Numbered from the stretch's first letter, positions 26,672 to 36,667 are shown. The stretch: 37,448 nt of DNA from Verticiella alkaliphila (GCF_018904615.1 NZ_JADCNH010000040.1:1-37448), one strand, 5' to 3'. The notes: generated from the letters alone by a model not told the origin. A program made the numbers and translations.

Positions 26672-27871
26672 TCAGAAGCCGAAGATCGGGGTGGCAAGCA
26701 ACATCTGGATGACCAGCGCGTTGCAGATGTCGAGCAGGAAAGCGCCCACGATGGGGATGACGAGAAAGGCCTGGGGCGAGGGCCCGTATTTGGCGGTGAT
26801 CGCCTGCATGTTGGCGATCGCCGTGGGCGTGGCGCCCATCGCGAACCCGCAATGCCCGGCACAGATCACGGCGGCGTCGTAATCGCGTCCCATCACGCGA
26901 AAGGTGACGAAGGTGACGTACAGCAGCGCCACGACCGTTTGCGTGACGAGAATGGCGAGAATCGGCAACGCCAGGGACACCAGCTCCCAGAGCCGCAGCC
27001 CGATCAGCGCCATCGTCAGAAAGAGCGACAGGGACACGCCGCCCAGGACGGACACGGCAGTGTCGTTCACCCGCACCTTGAGTCCGAGGCCCAGGGCATT
27101 GCGTACGAACACCCCGCAAAACAGCGTCCAGACGAAGGCAGGGAGCGTGAACACCTCGTTGTGGGCGACCTCCGCCAGCCAGGACCCGGCCACGACACAC
27201 AGCAGCAGCATCAGCAAGGTGCTGAGAAAGCTCGACTGATCGAGGCCACCCGGCGTCTCGCCCTCGGCATGGGCCGCAGCGTTCGTCGCGGCTGCTGGCT
27301 TGAGTCCGTGCCGGGTGATGAGACGCTGCGCCAGGGGCCCGCCGATCAGCCCGCCCAGCACCAGCCCGAACGTGGCGCAGGCCATGGCGAGCTCCATCGC
27401 GCCCTGCAGATTCTCGACGTCGGCAAAGCGGCCCGCATAGGCTGCGCCCGTGCCATGGCCGCCATACATGGTGATCGAACCCGCGAGCAGCCCGGTCAGG
27501 GGATGCATGTCCATCGCCCAGGCGGCAGACAATCCGATGGCGTTCTGCAACACGAGCAGCCCGAGCACGACGGCCAGGAAGATCACGACGACGCGCCCGC
27601 CGCGGATGAGAAGCTTCAGATCCGCACTCAAGCCCACGCTCGCGAAGAACGCCAGCATGAACGTGCTCTGAAAGGACATGTCGAAACTCACCTGCACGTC
27701 GAACGCGACGCGGGCCACGGTGATGATCGTGGCGGCAAGCAGGCCGCCCACTACGGGTTCAGGGATGCTGTAGCGCTGCAGGACACCGACGCGAGCGATC
27801 AGGGCACGCCCGGTCATGAGCACGCACAAGGTGATGATGAGGGTCGCGATGAGGTTGATTTCTAACGACAT
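26672..27871 (-). CDS. gltS: sodium/glutamate symporter GltS
   Basis: The 399 residues match the family length (about 400). GltS is an inner-membrane Na+-coupled glutamate importer built from two inverted five-helix halves. Each half shows its reentrant-loop signature: YGGHGTGAAYAG in the first and GHCGFAMGATPTAIANMQ in the second. The protein begins MSLEINLIATLIITLCVL at ATG 27871. It is first in a two-gene unit; the TAXI lipoprotein starts 13 bp after its stop. The gene diverges from the DUF2945 gene, with 133 bp between starts. Confidence 0.94.
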   Translation of the reverse strand: MSLEINLIATLIITLCVLMTGRALIARVGVLQRYSIPEPVVGGLLAATIITVARVAFDVQVSFDMSFQSTFMLAFFASVGLSADLKLLIRGGRVVVIFLAVVLGLLVLQNAIGLSAAWAMDMHPLTGLLAGSITMYGGHGTGAAYAGRFADVENLQGAMELAMACATFGLVLGGLIGGPLAQRLITRHGLKPAAATNAAAHAEGETPGGLDQSSFLSTLLMLLLCVVAGSWLAEVAHNEVFTLPAFVWTLFCGVFVRNALGLGLKVRVNDTAVSVLGGVSLSLFLTMALIGLRLWELVSLALPILAILVTQTVVALLYVTFVTFRVMGRDYDAAVICAGHCGFAMGATPTAIANMQAITAKYGPSPQAFLVIPIVGAFLLDICNALVIQMLLATPIFGF

Positions 27872-28004
27872 ATCGTCTCTATCGAGGGTCAGACCGACGA
27901 CGGATCGCGGCAGCCAAACCGACGATTGTAGCGGGGCGGGCCGAGCAGCTCGACGGCACACGGATTGCGAGTTGGCGACCTCACCCCCTTTTCCGGAGGC
28001 CGTC

Positions 28005-28214
28005 ATGGCCGAACTCAAGCGCGGCGATCATGTCACCTGGGGCACATCGCAAGGCAAGACGAAGGGCACGGTCGTCAAGAAAGTGACTTCCGACACGCAG
28101 ATCGAAGGCCACCATGCCAAGGCGAGCGCAGACGATCCGCAGTTCGTGGTGAAAAGCGACAAGACCGGCAAGAAAGCGGTGCACAAGCCCGAGGCGCTGA
28201 AGAAGGCGCGCTGA
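28005..28214 (+). CDS. DUF2945 (HVA1/TUDOR-like) small protein
   Basis: This 69-residue basic protein starts at ATG 28005, with GGAGG (27995-27999) five bases before it. MAELKRGDHVTWGTSQGKTKGTVVKKVTSDTQI and the C-terminal PEALKKAR match the DUF2945 family, a small SH3/TUDOR-like beta barrel of unknown role, often annotated 'hypervirulence associated'. It is a stand-alone gene divergent from gltS. Confidence 0.88.
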   Translation: MAELKRGDHVTWGTSQGKTKGTVVKKVTSDTQIEGHHAKASADDPQFVVKSDKTGKKAVHKPEALKKAR

Positions 28215-28288
28215 GGCCAGCACAGCGCTCCACCGACGACCGACCAATCGCCATTCCGACCGCCCGCGCGCTTACTGCAAGCGGGCTG

Positions 28289-28885
28289 TCAGCTGCGCTG
28301 CAGGGAGTGCAGCACGCGGCGCGTGACGAGCGGCCGCCCTTCGAGCTGGGCGTCGATCTGCTGGCGCAGCATCTGGCGCAAGGCAGGCTCGGCCGCGGCG
28401 TCGTCGAAATCCGGGTCGTCCATGTCGAAGCCATAACCGGTCTCGCGCAGCAGCGTCCACTCAAAGCGCCGCAGCGCCCCGGACGCGCGTTGCCCGGCCG
28501 ACAGGCGTTGCAGGGCTTCGTCATAGGCATCGAAGAGCCCGGCATGGGCGTCTTCGCGCGGCATCAGGCGCAGGAGCAGCTCATTCATGTACCAGGCCGA
28601 CATCATGGCCGGCCCGCTGTAGCGCCGCAGGGTGTCGACCCACTCGGCCCGGGTGAGAGTCTTGACCTCGCCGGCGCCGCTCCAGGAGAGCGCCAGCGGC
28701 TGGAAATTGCTGAGCACGGGGCGCAGGGCCGAGTGCGGCCGCTTGGCGCCCTTGGCCACGAGCGCCACGCGACCATGCCGGCGGCTGTACGCCTCGACCA
28801 GCAGCGAGGTCTCGCGCCAGGCGGTGCTGTGCAGCAGGAACGCATACGCGTCCGTGACGCGCGTGGCTCCGCTACGTTGCGTCAT
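28289..28885 (-). CDS. recO: DNA repair protein RecO, internally shortened
   Basis: The product has 198 residues, against about 240-270 in related Burkholderiales. RecO loads RecA with RecF and RecR. The N-terminal OB domain is intact (AFLLHSTAWRETSLLVEAYSRRHGR, VAKGAKRPHSALR, LTRAEW), as is the helical part to LLRETGYGF. The text then jumps to DMDDPDFDDAAAEPALRQMLR…LEGRPLVTRRVLHSL, which corresponds to the family's extreme C-terminus. The usual segment in between (with the EP-x-x-x-Y-x-F/Y-x-P-E-x-G stretch and the turn before TLL-x-L/M) is missing, roughly 45 residues, in frame. ATG 28885 overlaps the era stop. It is last in the lepA-lepB-rnc-era-recO unit. Confidence 0.85.
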   Translation of the reverse strand: MTQRSGATRVTDAYAFLLHSTAWRETSLLVEAYSRRHGRVALVAKGAKRPHSALRPVLSNFQPLALSWSGAGEVKTLTRAEWVDTLRRYSGPAMMSAWYMNELLLRLMPREDAHAGLFDAYDEALQRLSAGQRASGALRRFEWTLLRETGYGFDMDDPDFDDAAAEPALRQMLRQQIDAQLEGRPLVTRRVLHSLQRS

Positions 28886-29804
28886 ACCCCAGCTCGCGCA
28901 GCGCGCTCTGGCTATCCGACCACCCCTTGCGCACCTTGACGTACACCTCCAGGTGCGTGGGCTGATCGAGGAGCTTGGCGATGTCTTGGCGCGCCTCGGT
29001 GGCAATGCGCTTCATGTGCTCGCCGCCCTTGCCCAGCAGGATAGGCCGATGGCTTTCCCGCTCGACGAAGACGCAGGCCGCGATCCGTGTCTGATTCGGG
29101 AGCTCTTCCCACTGCTCGATGACCACGGTGCAGCTGTAGGGCAACTCGTCGCCCACCAGCCGGAAGATCTTCTCGCGGATGAGTTCGGTGGTGATGAAGC
29201 GCACCGAGCGATCCGTGAGCGCGTCCTCCTCGAACATGGGCTCGCCCTGGGGCAGCCCCTGGGCGATTTCGGCCATCAGGGGATCGAGCTGGCGGTGCTT
29301 CTCGGCACTCACTGGCACCACGGCGTCGAACGCATGCTGCTCGGCGATCTTCTGGACGAAGGGAAAGAGCGCGTTGCGGTCCTTCAGCAGATCCGTCTTG
29401 TTGACGGCCAGGATGTGACGCGGGCCCTTGGGCAGCAGCGGCAGCAGCTCCGCGTCGGCCGGCGTCCACTTGCCCGCCTGCACCACCATCACCACGACGT
29501 CCACGTCGGACAGCGCCTGGGTGACGACGCGGTTCATCATGCGGTTCATCGTGCCGCCGTGCTTGCGCTGGAAACCCGGGGTGTCGACGAACACGAACTG
29601 CTCGCCCGGGCGCGTGAGCACGCCGTGGATGCGGTGGCGCGTCGTCTGCGCCTTGCGCGAGACGATGCTGACCTTGGCACCGATGAGGGCATTCAGCAGC
29701 GTGGACTTGCCCACGTTGGGCCGGCCGACGATGGCGATGAGGCCGCAACGGCCCTGGGCTTCGGAGGCGCCGTCGGCGCTCTCGGGGGTGACGATGTCAG
29801 TCAT
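28872..29804 (-). CDS. era: GTPase Era
   Basis: The product has 310 residues and starts at ATG 29804. The G domain has [12 protein letters not shown] (G1), a switch I threonine after AQTTRHR, DTPGF (G3) and NKTDLL (G4), followed by the SAEK (G5) loop. The C-terminal KH domain carries [14 protein letters not shown], which binds the 3' end of 16S rRNA during 30S assembly. The open frame extends upstream but overlaps rnc antiphase. The start overlaps the rnc stop (ATGA), so translation is coupled. The last 14 bases overlap recO. Confidence 0.96.
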   Translation of the reverse strand: MTDIVTPESADGASEAQGRCGLIAIVGRPNVGKSTLLNALIGAKVSIVSRKAQTTRHRIHGVLTRPGEQFVFVDTPGFQRKHGGTMNRMMNRVVTQALSDVDVVVMVVQAGKWTPADAELLPLLPKGPRHILAVNKTDLLKDRNALFPFVQKIAEQHAFDAVVPVSAEKHRQLDPLMAEIAQGLPQGEPMFEEDALTDRSVRFITTELIREKIFRLVGDELPYSCTVVIEQWEELPNQTRIAACVFVERESHRPILLGKGGEHMKRIATEARQDIAKLLDQPTHLEVYVKVRKGWSDSQSALRELGYDAT

Positions 29805-30625
29805 GGGGTGGTTCCTCCGCCCTCCCGGGCGGGTGTGCGATCGTCGTCGGCGGGCTTGGCTGGCAACTCGTGGGCGGCGGCGCTCTGCGCGACGGCCACC
29901 GGCAAGGAGAGCTGCGGCGATTTGCGCGCACGCGGGCGGCGGGCCTGGCCGGTGTCGGCCGCCTGCACCACCGCCAACGCCTGGCGCGCGGCCTCCTGCT
30001 CGGCGGCACGGCGGCTGCCGCCCGTGCCCCGGACCAGCACGTCCAGGCGCGGAATGGCGCACTCGACTTCGAATTCCTGATTATGCGCCGCCCCATGCGT
30101 GGCGACCACGGCATACAGCGGCAATGCGATGCGACGCCCTTGCAGATACTCCTGCAGCAGCGTCTTGGCGTCCTTGCCGAGGGTCTTGGGATCCACGCCC
30201 GCGAGCACCGGCTGATACAGCCGACGGATGACGCGACAGGCTTCCTCGAAGCCACCGTCCAGGTAGACGGCGCCGAAGATGGCCTCCAGCGTATCGGCCA
30301 GGATCGAGGGCCGGCGAAAGCCACCGCTCTTCAACTCGCCCTCACCCAGCCGCAGGAAGGGGGAGAGCTCGAGCTGCTGGGCGATGTCGGCCAGCGACGC
30401 CTGCTTGACGAGGTTGGCACGCAGGCGCGACAGATCGCCTTCGTCGATGCGCGCGAAGCGCTCATACAGCAGCGAGGCGACGGCGCAGTTGAGCACGCTG
30501 TCGCCCAGGAACTCCAGACGCTCGTTGTGCCGCGCGCTATGGCTGCGGTGCGTGAGCGCCTGCTCCAGGAGGCTGGGGGTGCGGAACCGATAGTCCAGCC
30601 GGGTTTCGAGATCGCCGAGCTTCAT
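29801..30625 (-). CDS. rnc: ribonuclease III
   Basis: The product has 274 residues and starts at ATG 30625, with GGGTGA before it. The RNase III domain (1-150) has the signature [13 protein letters not shown] with the catalytic acidic residues, and [17 protein letters not shown] with the second acidic set. The double-stranded RNA-binding domain follows (about 155-225: [12 protein letters not shown] … [18 protein letters not shown]). The C-terminal extension of about 45 residues is low-complexity and Ala/Pro-rich, as in some betaproteobacteria. The enzyme processes rRNA precursors and sits between lepB and era as usual. Confidence 0.95.
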   Translation of the reverse strand: MKLGDLETRLDYRFRTPSLLEQALTHRSHSARHNERLEFLGDSVLNCAVASLLYERFARIDEGDLSRLRANLVKQASLADIAQQLELSPFLRLGEGELKSGGFRRPSILADTLEAIFGAVYLDGGFEEACRVIRRLYQPVLAGVDPKTLGKDAKTLLQEYLQGRRIALPLYAVVATHGAAHNQEFEVECAIPRLDVLVRGTGGSRRAAEQEAARQALAVVQAADTGQARRPRARKSPQLSLPVAVAQSAAAHELPAKPADDDRTPAREGGGTTP

Positions 30626-30681
30626 GATTCACCCGCGCGGACGAACCCGCAGGCCCGGAGCCGCGCATGCGGCCGGCGTGC

Positions 30682-31581
30682 TCATCGCACACCGCCGATA
30701 CGGCCCAGGTCGCCGAAGTTCATCCAGATGAAGAAGGCCTTGCCCACGATGTTCTCCTGCGGCACGAAGCCCCAGTAGCGGCTGTCCGCGCTGTTGTCGC
30801 GGTTATCGCCCATCACGAAGTACTGGCCTTCGGGCACCGTGCAGCGGATGCCGCCAGGCTGGAAGCTGCAGCGGTTGCGCTGGGCGCCGCCGGAATAGAT
30901 CTCGGCCCCGCCCTGCTGCGTGTCGAGCAGGATGCGGTGTTGCACGGCGCCGAGCTTCTCGGTGTACTCGCCGCTATAGGCCGCACGATCGGGTTCGAAG
31001 TAGTCGCCCACGCGCTCGCGCGGGATCTCGGTGCCGTTCACGTACAGCCGCTTGTTGACGTAGGCGATCTCGTCGCCCGGCACGCCGATCACGCGCTTGA
31101 TGAAATCCACCTTCGGATCCGGCGGGTAGCGGAACACCATGATGTCGCCGCGCTGCGGATCGTTGACGTCGATCACCTTGGTGTCGACCACCGGCAGGCG
31201 AATACCGTAGGTGAACTTGTTCACGAGAATGAGATCGCCCGACTGCAGCGTGGGCAGCATCGAGCCCGACGGGATGCGAAAGGGCTCGACCACGAACGAG
31301 CGCAGCACGAAGACGAAGAGGATCACCGGCAGGAAGCTGACGGAATACTCGACCCACCACGGCGCACGGCCAGCCTCGGCCAGTGCCTGGGCACGGTGAC
31401 GATCCGAGGCTTCGGCGCCCTCGACGGCCCGCAGGTGCGGCGCGCGATCCCGATCGAACTCGGCGGCGGCGGCCATGACGCGTCGCTTGCGCGCCGGGCG
31501 CAGCCAGATCACGTCGATCACCCAGACGATGCCGGTGACCACCAGCAGCACGAAGAGGATCAGCGCAAAGTTCCAGCTCAT
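30682..31581 (-). CDS. lepB: signal peptidase I LepB
   Basis: The product has 299 residues. Two N-terminal membrane helices (about 4-26 and 78-97) place the catalytic part in the periplasm. The S26 boxes are all present: PSGSMLPT with nucleophile Ser, [12 protein letters not shown] with general-base Lys, and [12 protein letters not shown] disulfide-capable pair ([11 protein letters not shown]) matches the gram-negative type. The enzyme removes signal peptides from exported proteins. ATG 31581 overlaps the lepA stop (ATGA). Confidence 0.95.
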   Translation of the reverse strand: MSWNFALILFVLLVVTGIVWVIDVIWLRPARKRRVMAAAAEFDRDRAPHLRAVEGAEASDRHRAQALAEAGRAPWWVEYSVSFLPVILFVFVLRSFVVEPFRIPSGSMLPTLQSGDLILVNKFTYGIRLPVVDTKVIDVNDPQRGDIMVFRYPPDPKVDFIKRVIGVPGDEIAYVNKRLYVNGTEIPRERVGDYFEPDRAAYSGEYTEKLGAVQHRILLDTQQGGAEIYSGGAQRNRCSFQPGGIRCTVPEGQYFVMGDNRDNSADSRYWGFVPQENIVGKAFFIWMNFGDLGRIGGVR

Positions 31582-33371
31582 TTGTCTTCCACCTGCAGGA
31601 TGGCCAGGAAGGCTTCCTGGGGGATCTCCACACTACCGACCTGCTTCATGCGCTTCTTGCCGGCCTTTTGCTTCTCGAGCAGCTTCTTCTTGCGGCTGAT
31701 GTCGCCGCCGTAGCACTTGGCGAGCACGTTCTTGCGCAGGGCCTTGACGTTCTCGCGCGCAATCACCTCGGCGCCGATGGCCGCCTGGATGGCCACGTCG
31801 TACATCTGGCGCGGAATGAGGCCCCGCATGCGCGTGACCACGTCGCGCGCGCGGTGGCGGGCGTTGGCGCGGTGCACGATGACCGACAGCGCATCCACCC
31901 GATCGCCGTTGATGAGCAGATCCACCTTGACCACGTCGGCGTTGCGGTATTCCTTGAACTCGTAGTCCATGGAGGCGTAGCCGCGCGAGACGGACTTCAG
32001 GCGGTCGAAGAAATCCAGCACGATCTCGGCGAGCGGGATCTCGTACGTCAGATGGACCTGGCGGCCGTGGTAGGCCATGTTGATCTGGTTGCCGCGCTTG
32101 CCCGTACACAGCGTGATCACGGCGCCCACGTACTCCTGCGGCATGAAGAGGGTGACGGTGACGACCGGCTCGCGAATCTCCTCGATCTTGCCGATCTCGG
32201 GCATCTTGGAGGGGCTGTCCACCATCAGCATCGTGCCGTCACGCAACTGAACTTCATAGACCACCGACGGCGCGGTGGTGATGAGGTCCATGTCGAATTC
32301 GCGCTCCAGGCGCTCCTGCACGATCTCCATGTGCAGCATGCCGAGAAAGCCGCAACGGAACCCGAAACCCAGAGCCTGCGAGACTTCCGGTTCGAAGAGC
32401 AGCGCGGCATCGTTGAGCTTCAGCTTCTCGAGCGAATCGCGCAGCTGGTCGTACTCGCTGGATTCGACCGGGTAAAGCCCCGCGAACACCTGCGGCTTCA
32501 CTTCCTTGAAACCGGGCAGCGCCGCAGCAGCCGGGCGATTGGCCAGCGTGAGCGTGTCACCCATCTTGGCGTGGGCGAGCTCCTTGATGCCGGCGATCAC
32601 GAAACCCACCTCGCCTGCCGACAGCGATTCGCGCGGCTGCGAGCGCGGCGTGAAGGCGCCGACCTGCTCGCACGGGTGCGTGGCGCCCGCCTGCATGAGG
32701 AGAATCTTGTCCTTGGGACGCAGGGTGCCGTTGATGACGCGCACCAGCATGACCACGCCGACGTAGTTGTCGAACCAGGAATCGATGACCAGCGCCTGCA
32801 GCGGCGCGTCAGGGTCGCCCTCCGGAGGCGGCACCTTCGCGACCACGGCCTCGAGGATGTCCTCGATGCCCATGCCGGTCTTGGCGCTGGCGGCGATCGC
32901 GTCGTGGGCATCGATGCCGATGACTTCCTCGATCTCGCCACGGGCGTTCTCGGGATCGGCCTGGGGCAGATCCATCTTGTTGAGCACAGGCACCACTTCC
33001 ACGCCCAGTTCGATGGCGGTGTAGCAGTTGGCGACTGTCTGGGCCTCGACGCCTTGCGAGGCATCGACCACCAGCAGCGCGCCTTCGCAGGCGGACAGCG
33101 AGCGGCTCACTTCATAGGAGAAGTCGACGTGCCCCGGCGTGTCGATGAGATTCAGGTGATAGACCTTGCCATCGCGCGCGGTGTAGCGCAGCGACGCCGT
33201 CTGGGCCTTGATGGTGATGCCGCGCTCACGCTCCAGATCCATCGAGTCGAGGACCTGGGCCTCCATCTCGCGGTCGGAAAGCCCGCCGCAGCGCTGGATC
33301 AGGCGATCCGCGAGCGTGGACTTGCCGTGATCGATGTGGGCGATGATGGAAAAGTTGCGGATGTGCTGCAT
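31578..33371 (-). CDS. lepA: elongation factor 4 (LepA)
   Basis: The 597 residues are the usual family length. The G domain has [27 protein letters not shown] and NKMDLPQA. Domains II, III and V follow in EF-G order, then the LepA-specific C-terminal domain ending [30 protein letters not shown]4 acts on ribosomes in back-translocation or late assembly under stress. ATG 33371 begins [16 protein letters not shown]. It is preceded by the mucD terminator, so it probably has its own promoter in 33372-33411. Confidence 0.97.
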   Translation of the reverse strand: MQHIRNFSIIAHIDHGKSTLADRLIQRCGGLSDREMEAQVLDSMDLERERGITIKAQTASLRYTARDGKVYHLNLIDTPGHVDFSYEVSRSLSACEGALLVVDASQGVEAQTVANCYTAIELGVEVVPVLNKMDLPQADPENARGEIEEVIGIDAHDAIAASAKTGMGIEDILEAVVAKVPPPEGDPDAPLQALVIDSWFDNYVGVVMLVRVINGTLRPKDKILLMQAGATHPCEQVGAFTPRSQPRESLSAGEVGFVIAGIKELAHAKMGDTLTLANRPAAAALPGFKEVKPQVFAGLYPVESSEYDQLRDSLEKLKLNDAALLFEPEVSQALGFGFRCGFLGMLHMEIVQERLEREFDMDLITTAPSVVYEVQLRDGTMLMVDSPSKMPEIGKIEEIREPVVTVTLFMPQEYVGAVITLCTGKRGNQINMAYHGRQVHLTYEIPLAEIVLDFFDRLKSVSRGYASMDYEFKEYRNADVVKVDLLINGDRVDALSVIVHRANARHRARDVVTRMRGLIPRQMYDVAIQAAIGAEVIARENVKALRKNVLAKCYGGDISRKKKLLEKQKAGKKRMKQVGSVEIPQEAFLAILQVEDK

Positions 33372-33411
33372 AGGAAGTCAGAAGCCAGGAACGGAAGTGG
33401 AGTACAGAACG

Positions 33412-33440
33412 GCAAAAAAGGGCGCACCTCGCGCCCTTTT
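33412..33440 (-). terminator. intrinsic terminator downstream of mucD
   Basis: The minus strand reads AAAAGGGCGC-GAGGT-GCGCCCTTTT followed by more T (complement of 33414-33419). This is a 10-bp stem with a U tract, 114 bases after the mucD stop and 41 bases before lepA. It separates the sigma-E operon from lepA-lepB. Confidence 0.9.
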
Positions 33441-33553
33441 GCTTTGCCAGGGGGGACCGTCCCATGGCAACAGGCGCCCCGCGCCCGGGGGGCACCGCCA
33501 GGAATCCGGCACGAGCGACGAAAACGCCGCGCGTGCCGGGTCAGCCGGCTATT

Positions 33554-35044
33554 CTACCGCGCCGGCCGGATGGGCACCCATTGGGTGACGTCGCCGCGAC
33601 GCACCAGGAGTGCGTTGACGCGGTTCTTGTCGAGCTTGGCCACCAGATCGTTAAACTGGCTCGCGCCCGTGACGTCGGTGTCGTTGACGGCCAGGATCAC
33701 GTCGCCCGCCGTGATGCCGGCACTGGCCGCCTCACCCTCGGCGCGTTCGACCTTCACGCCACCACGCACGCGCAGCTCGGTGCGCTCGGCCTGCGTCAGG
33801 TCAGTGACGGCCAGGCCCATCGCGTTGGTCTGCGCCTGCGAAGGCCCGGAATCCTGGCTGGCGCGCGGGGCCGTGGCCTCTGGCTCGAGGGTGTCGACCT
33901 TCACGCGCAGATCCACCGTCTTGCCCTTGCGCCACACCTGGAGCGTGGCTTCGGTGCCCGGCTTGGTGCCGCCGACCATGCGCGGCAGATCGGACACGCG
34001 GCGCACGTCGGCCCCGTTGAACTTGAGCACCACGTCGCCCGGCTGGACGCCCGCGGCATCGGCCGGACCGCCGCGCTCGACACCGCTCACCAGTGCGCCC
34101 ACGGCGCGATCCAGGCCAATCGCCTTGGCAACCTCTTCGCTCACCTCGCCCACCTGCACGCCGATGCGCCCGCGTACCACCTTGCCGGTGTCACGCAGTT
34201 GATCGACCACGCGCATGGCCTCGTCGATCGGGATCGCGAGCGAGATGCCCATGAAGCCGCCACTGCGCGAGACGATCTGCGAATTGATGCCCACCACGTT
34301 GCCGCTCATGTCGATGAGCGGACCGCCCGAGTTGCCGGGGTTCACGGCCACGTCCGTCTGGATGAAGGGCAGGTAATCGCCGGTGTCGCGCCCGATGGCG
34401 CTCACGATGCCGGAGGTGACCGTGGAATCCAGACCGAAGGGCGAGCCGAACGCAAGCACCCACTGGCCCTTCTTCAGGGTCTTGGGATCGCCGATGTTGA
34501 GCACCGGCGCATCTTTGATGTCGACCTTCAGCAGGGCGACGTCGGTGCGCTGATCCGAGCCGATGACCTCGGCCTTGAACTCGCGGCCATCGGCCAGCGT
34601 CACGACGATGCCGTCGGCACCATCCACGACGTGGTGGTTGGTGAGCACGTAGCCGTCGCGCGAGATGAAGAAGCCCGAGCCAACGCCGCGGGGCACGCTG
34701 CGCTCTTCGCCACCGCCGCCGGGAGGCTGCTGCTGGGGCGGTTGGCCGGGGACTTGGGGCCGGGCGCCGCCACCGCCGCCGGGCGGGGCGAACTCGGGGC
34801 CGAAGAACCAGCGGAAGAGTTCATAGGGATCGCTGCCGCCACCCGGACCGCGACCGGCCACCCGGATGGAGGCCGTGGTGCGGATGTTGACCACGCCCGG
34901 GTCGATCTTCTCGACCACCGTGGTGAAATCAGGCAGCGCCGGGGCTTGCTGCGCCATCGCCGCCGGCGCCCCTGCCACGAGCGCCGCACCGAGCAGGGCG
35001 ACGTTGCGCGCCCGACGCAGCCAATGCACGAACATCAATGACAT
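33554..35044 (-). CDS. mucD: periplasmic serine protease MucD (DegP/HtrA family)
   Basis: The product has 496 residues. A signal peptide (1-28) ends GAPAAMAQQ. The trypsin-like domain has the catalytic triad in LTNHHVV (His), RTDVALLKV (Asp) and NPGNSGGPL (Ser). A Gly/Pro/Gln-rich linker lies before it (about 80-110, GGGGG and PPQQQPPGGGG). Two PDZ domains follow (about 275-365 and 400-490). It degrades misfolded envelope proteins and in Pseudomonas restrains AlgU. Start ATG 35044 has GGAG seven bases upstream; the open frame runs further but the signal peptide begins here. It is last in rpoE-rseA-rseB-mucD. Confidence 0.95.
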   Translation of the reverse strand: MSLMFVHWLRRARNVALLGAALVAGAPAAMAQQAPALPDFTTVVEKIDPGVVNIRTTASIRVAGRGPGGGSDPYELFRWFFGPEFAPPGGGGGARPQVPGQPPQQQPPGGGGEERSVPRGVGSGFFISRDGYVLTNHHVVDGADGIVVTLADGREFKAEVIGSDQRTDVALLKVDIKDAPVLNIGDPKTLKKGQWVLAFGSPFGLDSTVTSGIVSAIGRDTGDYLPFIQTDVAVNPGNSGGPLIDMSGNVVGINSQIVSRSGGFMGISLAIPIDEAMRVVDQLRDTGKVVRGRIGVQVGEVSEEVAKAIGLDRAVGALVSGVERGGPADAAGVQPGDVVLKFNGADVRRVSDLPRMVGGTKPGTEATLQVWRKGKTVDLRVKVDTLEPEATAPRASQDSGPSQAQTNAMGLAVTDLTQAERTELRVRGGVKVERAEGEAASAGITAGDVILAVNDTDVTGASQFNDLVAKLDKNRVNALLVRRGDVTQWVPIRPAR

Positions 35045-35132
35045 GATCCAACTCCAGCTCTCAGGATGAGAAAGGAAAAATACCACCGGCGCGGCCCGCA
35101 CCCGGGAGGGCGCGGCGCCCGCCGACCGGGGT

Positions 35133-36134
35133 TCAGGGAGCGCGTGGCTCGAAGGTGATGGCCTCGGCCACCTGGCGTACCGTGCCTGCCGGCACCTCGC
35201 CCATGACCGTCAGCCAATAATCGCCCAGACGTCGGCAGAAGATGCTCGTGGCGCCGTGTTCCTTGGCGCCGGCCGTCTCTTCACGGCTGGGCAGGTAGGA
35301 TTCGATGAAGACAGAGATCGCGGCCACCCCATCCGAGAGCACGAGCTGGCGTACGCTCTTGTCGTGCTTCAGGGTGCGCTGGATCTCGCTGATCGGCGCA
35401 AAGCCTGGTGGCGCGGAGATCCGCCAGCCTTCGGCAGCGAGATTGACGGGATCGCCGGCCGGCACTTCGCGCCAGCCCGAGACGTCCTGCCCCGGCTTGA
35501 CGAGCGCAGGGTCCAGCCCGGGACCGAAGCGCACCTCGGAGAACGCGACCTGTTCGAGCACCTGACCGTCGGCATCGATGGTCTGGGCCTTGAGCAGCAG
35601 GCCACTGTCGACGTCGGCGCACAGCCGGTAACCCCAGCGGTCGGAGGCCCGCGGGTTCACGTGGGCAATGAGACAGGGACGTCCGGCCACACGACCGGGC
35701 TCGGCCTCGACCTCGACCGTGTAGTGCTCGGCGAGCGCAGCCGGGTCACCATGATAGAAGGCCGGAAAATGCTCGATCTCGCGTTGCTCGAGCAGCAGGA
35801 TGCGCAACTCCGGAAACAGCGTGCGCACCTGATCGTTGTGACGCAGGAACTCCCGATGCGCGCGCCCGTCCAGGATCTCGACCCGCTGGTGCTCGCCGCT
35901 GCCATCGACCAGATGCGCCATCTGCGAGGACAGCATCACCTGACCTTGCTGATAGATGAAGACGCCCGCGTAGTCGAGCTCGCGAGCGGCCCGCTTGATG
36001 CGATCGAGGTAACCCGCGGCGGCAGGGTCACTGGATGGGGCCGGCGAAGCCGCGGCAGGACTGGCCAGCAAGGCCAGTGCGGATACGGCCAACGCGCAGC
36101 ACGCGCCGGCGATCTGGCGAAGAAGCACTGCCAT
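35133..36134 (-). CDS. rseB: sigma-E regulator RseB (MucB)
   Basis: The product has 333 residues from ATG 36134. A signal peptide (ending SPAAASP) exports it to the periplasm. The N-terminal MucB/RseB domain has YLDRIKRAARELDYAGVFIYQQG and HQRVEILDGRAHREFLRHNDQV, and the C-terminal domain has VRQLVLSDGVAAISVFIE. RseB binds the periplasmic side of RseA, protects it from DegS and senses lipid or LPS intermediates. An alternative start is TTG 36140, overlapping the rseA stop (TTGA). ATG is two bases after that stop and is chosen as the simpler reading. Confidence 0.93.
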   Translation of the reverse strand: MAVLLRQIAGACCALAVSALALLASPAAASPAPSSDPAAAGYLDRIKRAARELDYAGVFIYQQGQVMLSSQMAHLVDGSGEHQRVEILDGRAHREFLRHNDQVRTLFPELRILLLEQREIEHFPAFYHGDPAALAEHYTVEVEAEPGRVAGRPCLIAHVNPRASDRWGYRLCADVDSGLLLKAQTIDADGQVLEQVAFSEVRFGPGLDPALVKPGQDVSGWREVPAGDPVNLAAEGWRISAPPGFAPISEIQRTLKHDKSVRQLVLSDGVAAISVFIESYLPSREETAGAKEHGATSIFCRRLGDYWLTVMGEVPAGTVRQVAEAITFEPRAP

Positions 36135-36136
36135 CG

Positions 36137-36667
36137 TCAAGGCCGCCGCGTATCCAGGCTCGCCTGCGTGACTGCGCCCATGCCGGCCATGTTGCGGTGC
36201 GCGTCGAAGTAGTCAGCGAGCGTCGGATCCAGCGGCAGCGAGGCCGACATCACGGCCTGGCGCGTCGTGGCCCGGGTATCGGCTTGCAGCACCGCTCCGC
36301 TCGGCGCGATGTACGGCTGAGCGATCCATGTCACGGCCGCCACGGCGGCCGCCAGGGCCACACCCGGAATGGCGTAGCGCGCAAACACGCGGCCCGCGGG
36401 GCGTCGTCGCGGCGCCACGATGGCGGGCTCGTCGGCCAGGGCCTGGGCAAAGCGGCGCTGGAAGTCGCCTGCGGCTGGCCGCGCCAGCGCGGGCGAGCGC
36501 AGCACGTCGCCGATCAGATGATAGGTGTCCCAATCCTGGGCTGCAGATTCCGAGCGTCCGAGCCCTTCGGGCATGGGCGCTTCGCCATCCATGAAGGCGG
36601 ACAGCGCGAGCTTCGCTTCGTCGGTTCGCACCTCGGTTGCGTCTTCGCGCATACGCACTGCATTCAT
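36137..36667 (-). CDS. rseA: anti-sigma-E factor RseA
   Basis: The product has 176 residues. The cytoplasmic N-terminal domain (about 10-95: KLALSAFMDGEA, WDTYHLIGDVLR, FQRRFAQALADEP) is the sigma-binding fold of RseA. One membrane helix follows (about 108-128, YAIPGVALAAAVAAVTWIA) and then a periplasmic tail of about 48 residues, where DegS and RseB would act. ATG 36667 has GGAG seven bases before it. It lies 79 bp downstream of rpoE. Confidence 0.92.
   Translation of the reverse strand: MNAVRMREDATEVRTDEAKLALSAFMDGEAPMPEGLGRSESAAQDWDTYHLIGDVLRSPALARPAAGDFQRRFAQALADEPAIVAPRRRPAGRVFARYAIPGVALAAAVAAVTWIAQPYIAPSGAVLQADTRATTRQAVMSASLPLDPTLADYFDAHRNMAGMGAVTQASLDTRRP

Noticed and set aside
31668-34202. 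844-codon open frame antisense to lepA and mucD
   Set aside because: It spans two unrelated real genes and an intrinsic terminator and shows no domain; it is a GC-skew artefact.
36132-36140. TTG 36140 as the rseB start
   Set aside because: It overlaps the rseA stop as TTGA, which is possible, but ATG 36134 is only two bases past that stop and gives a normal signal peptide.
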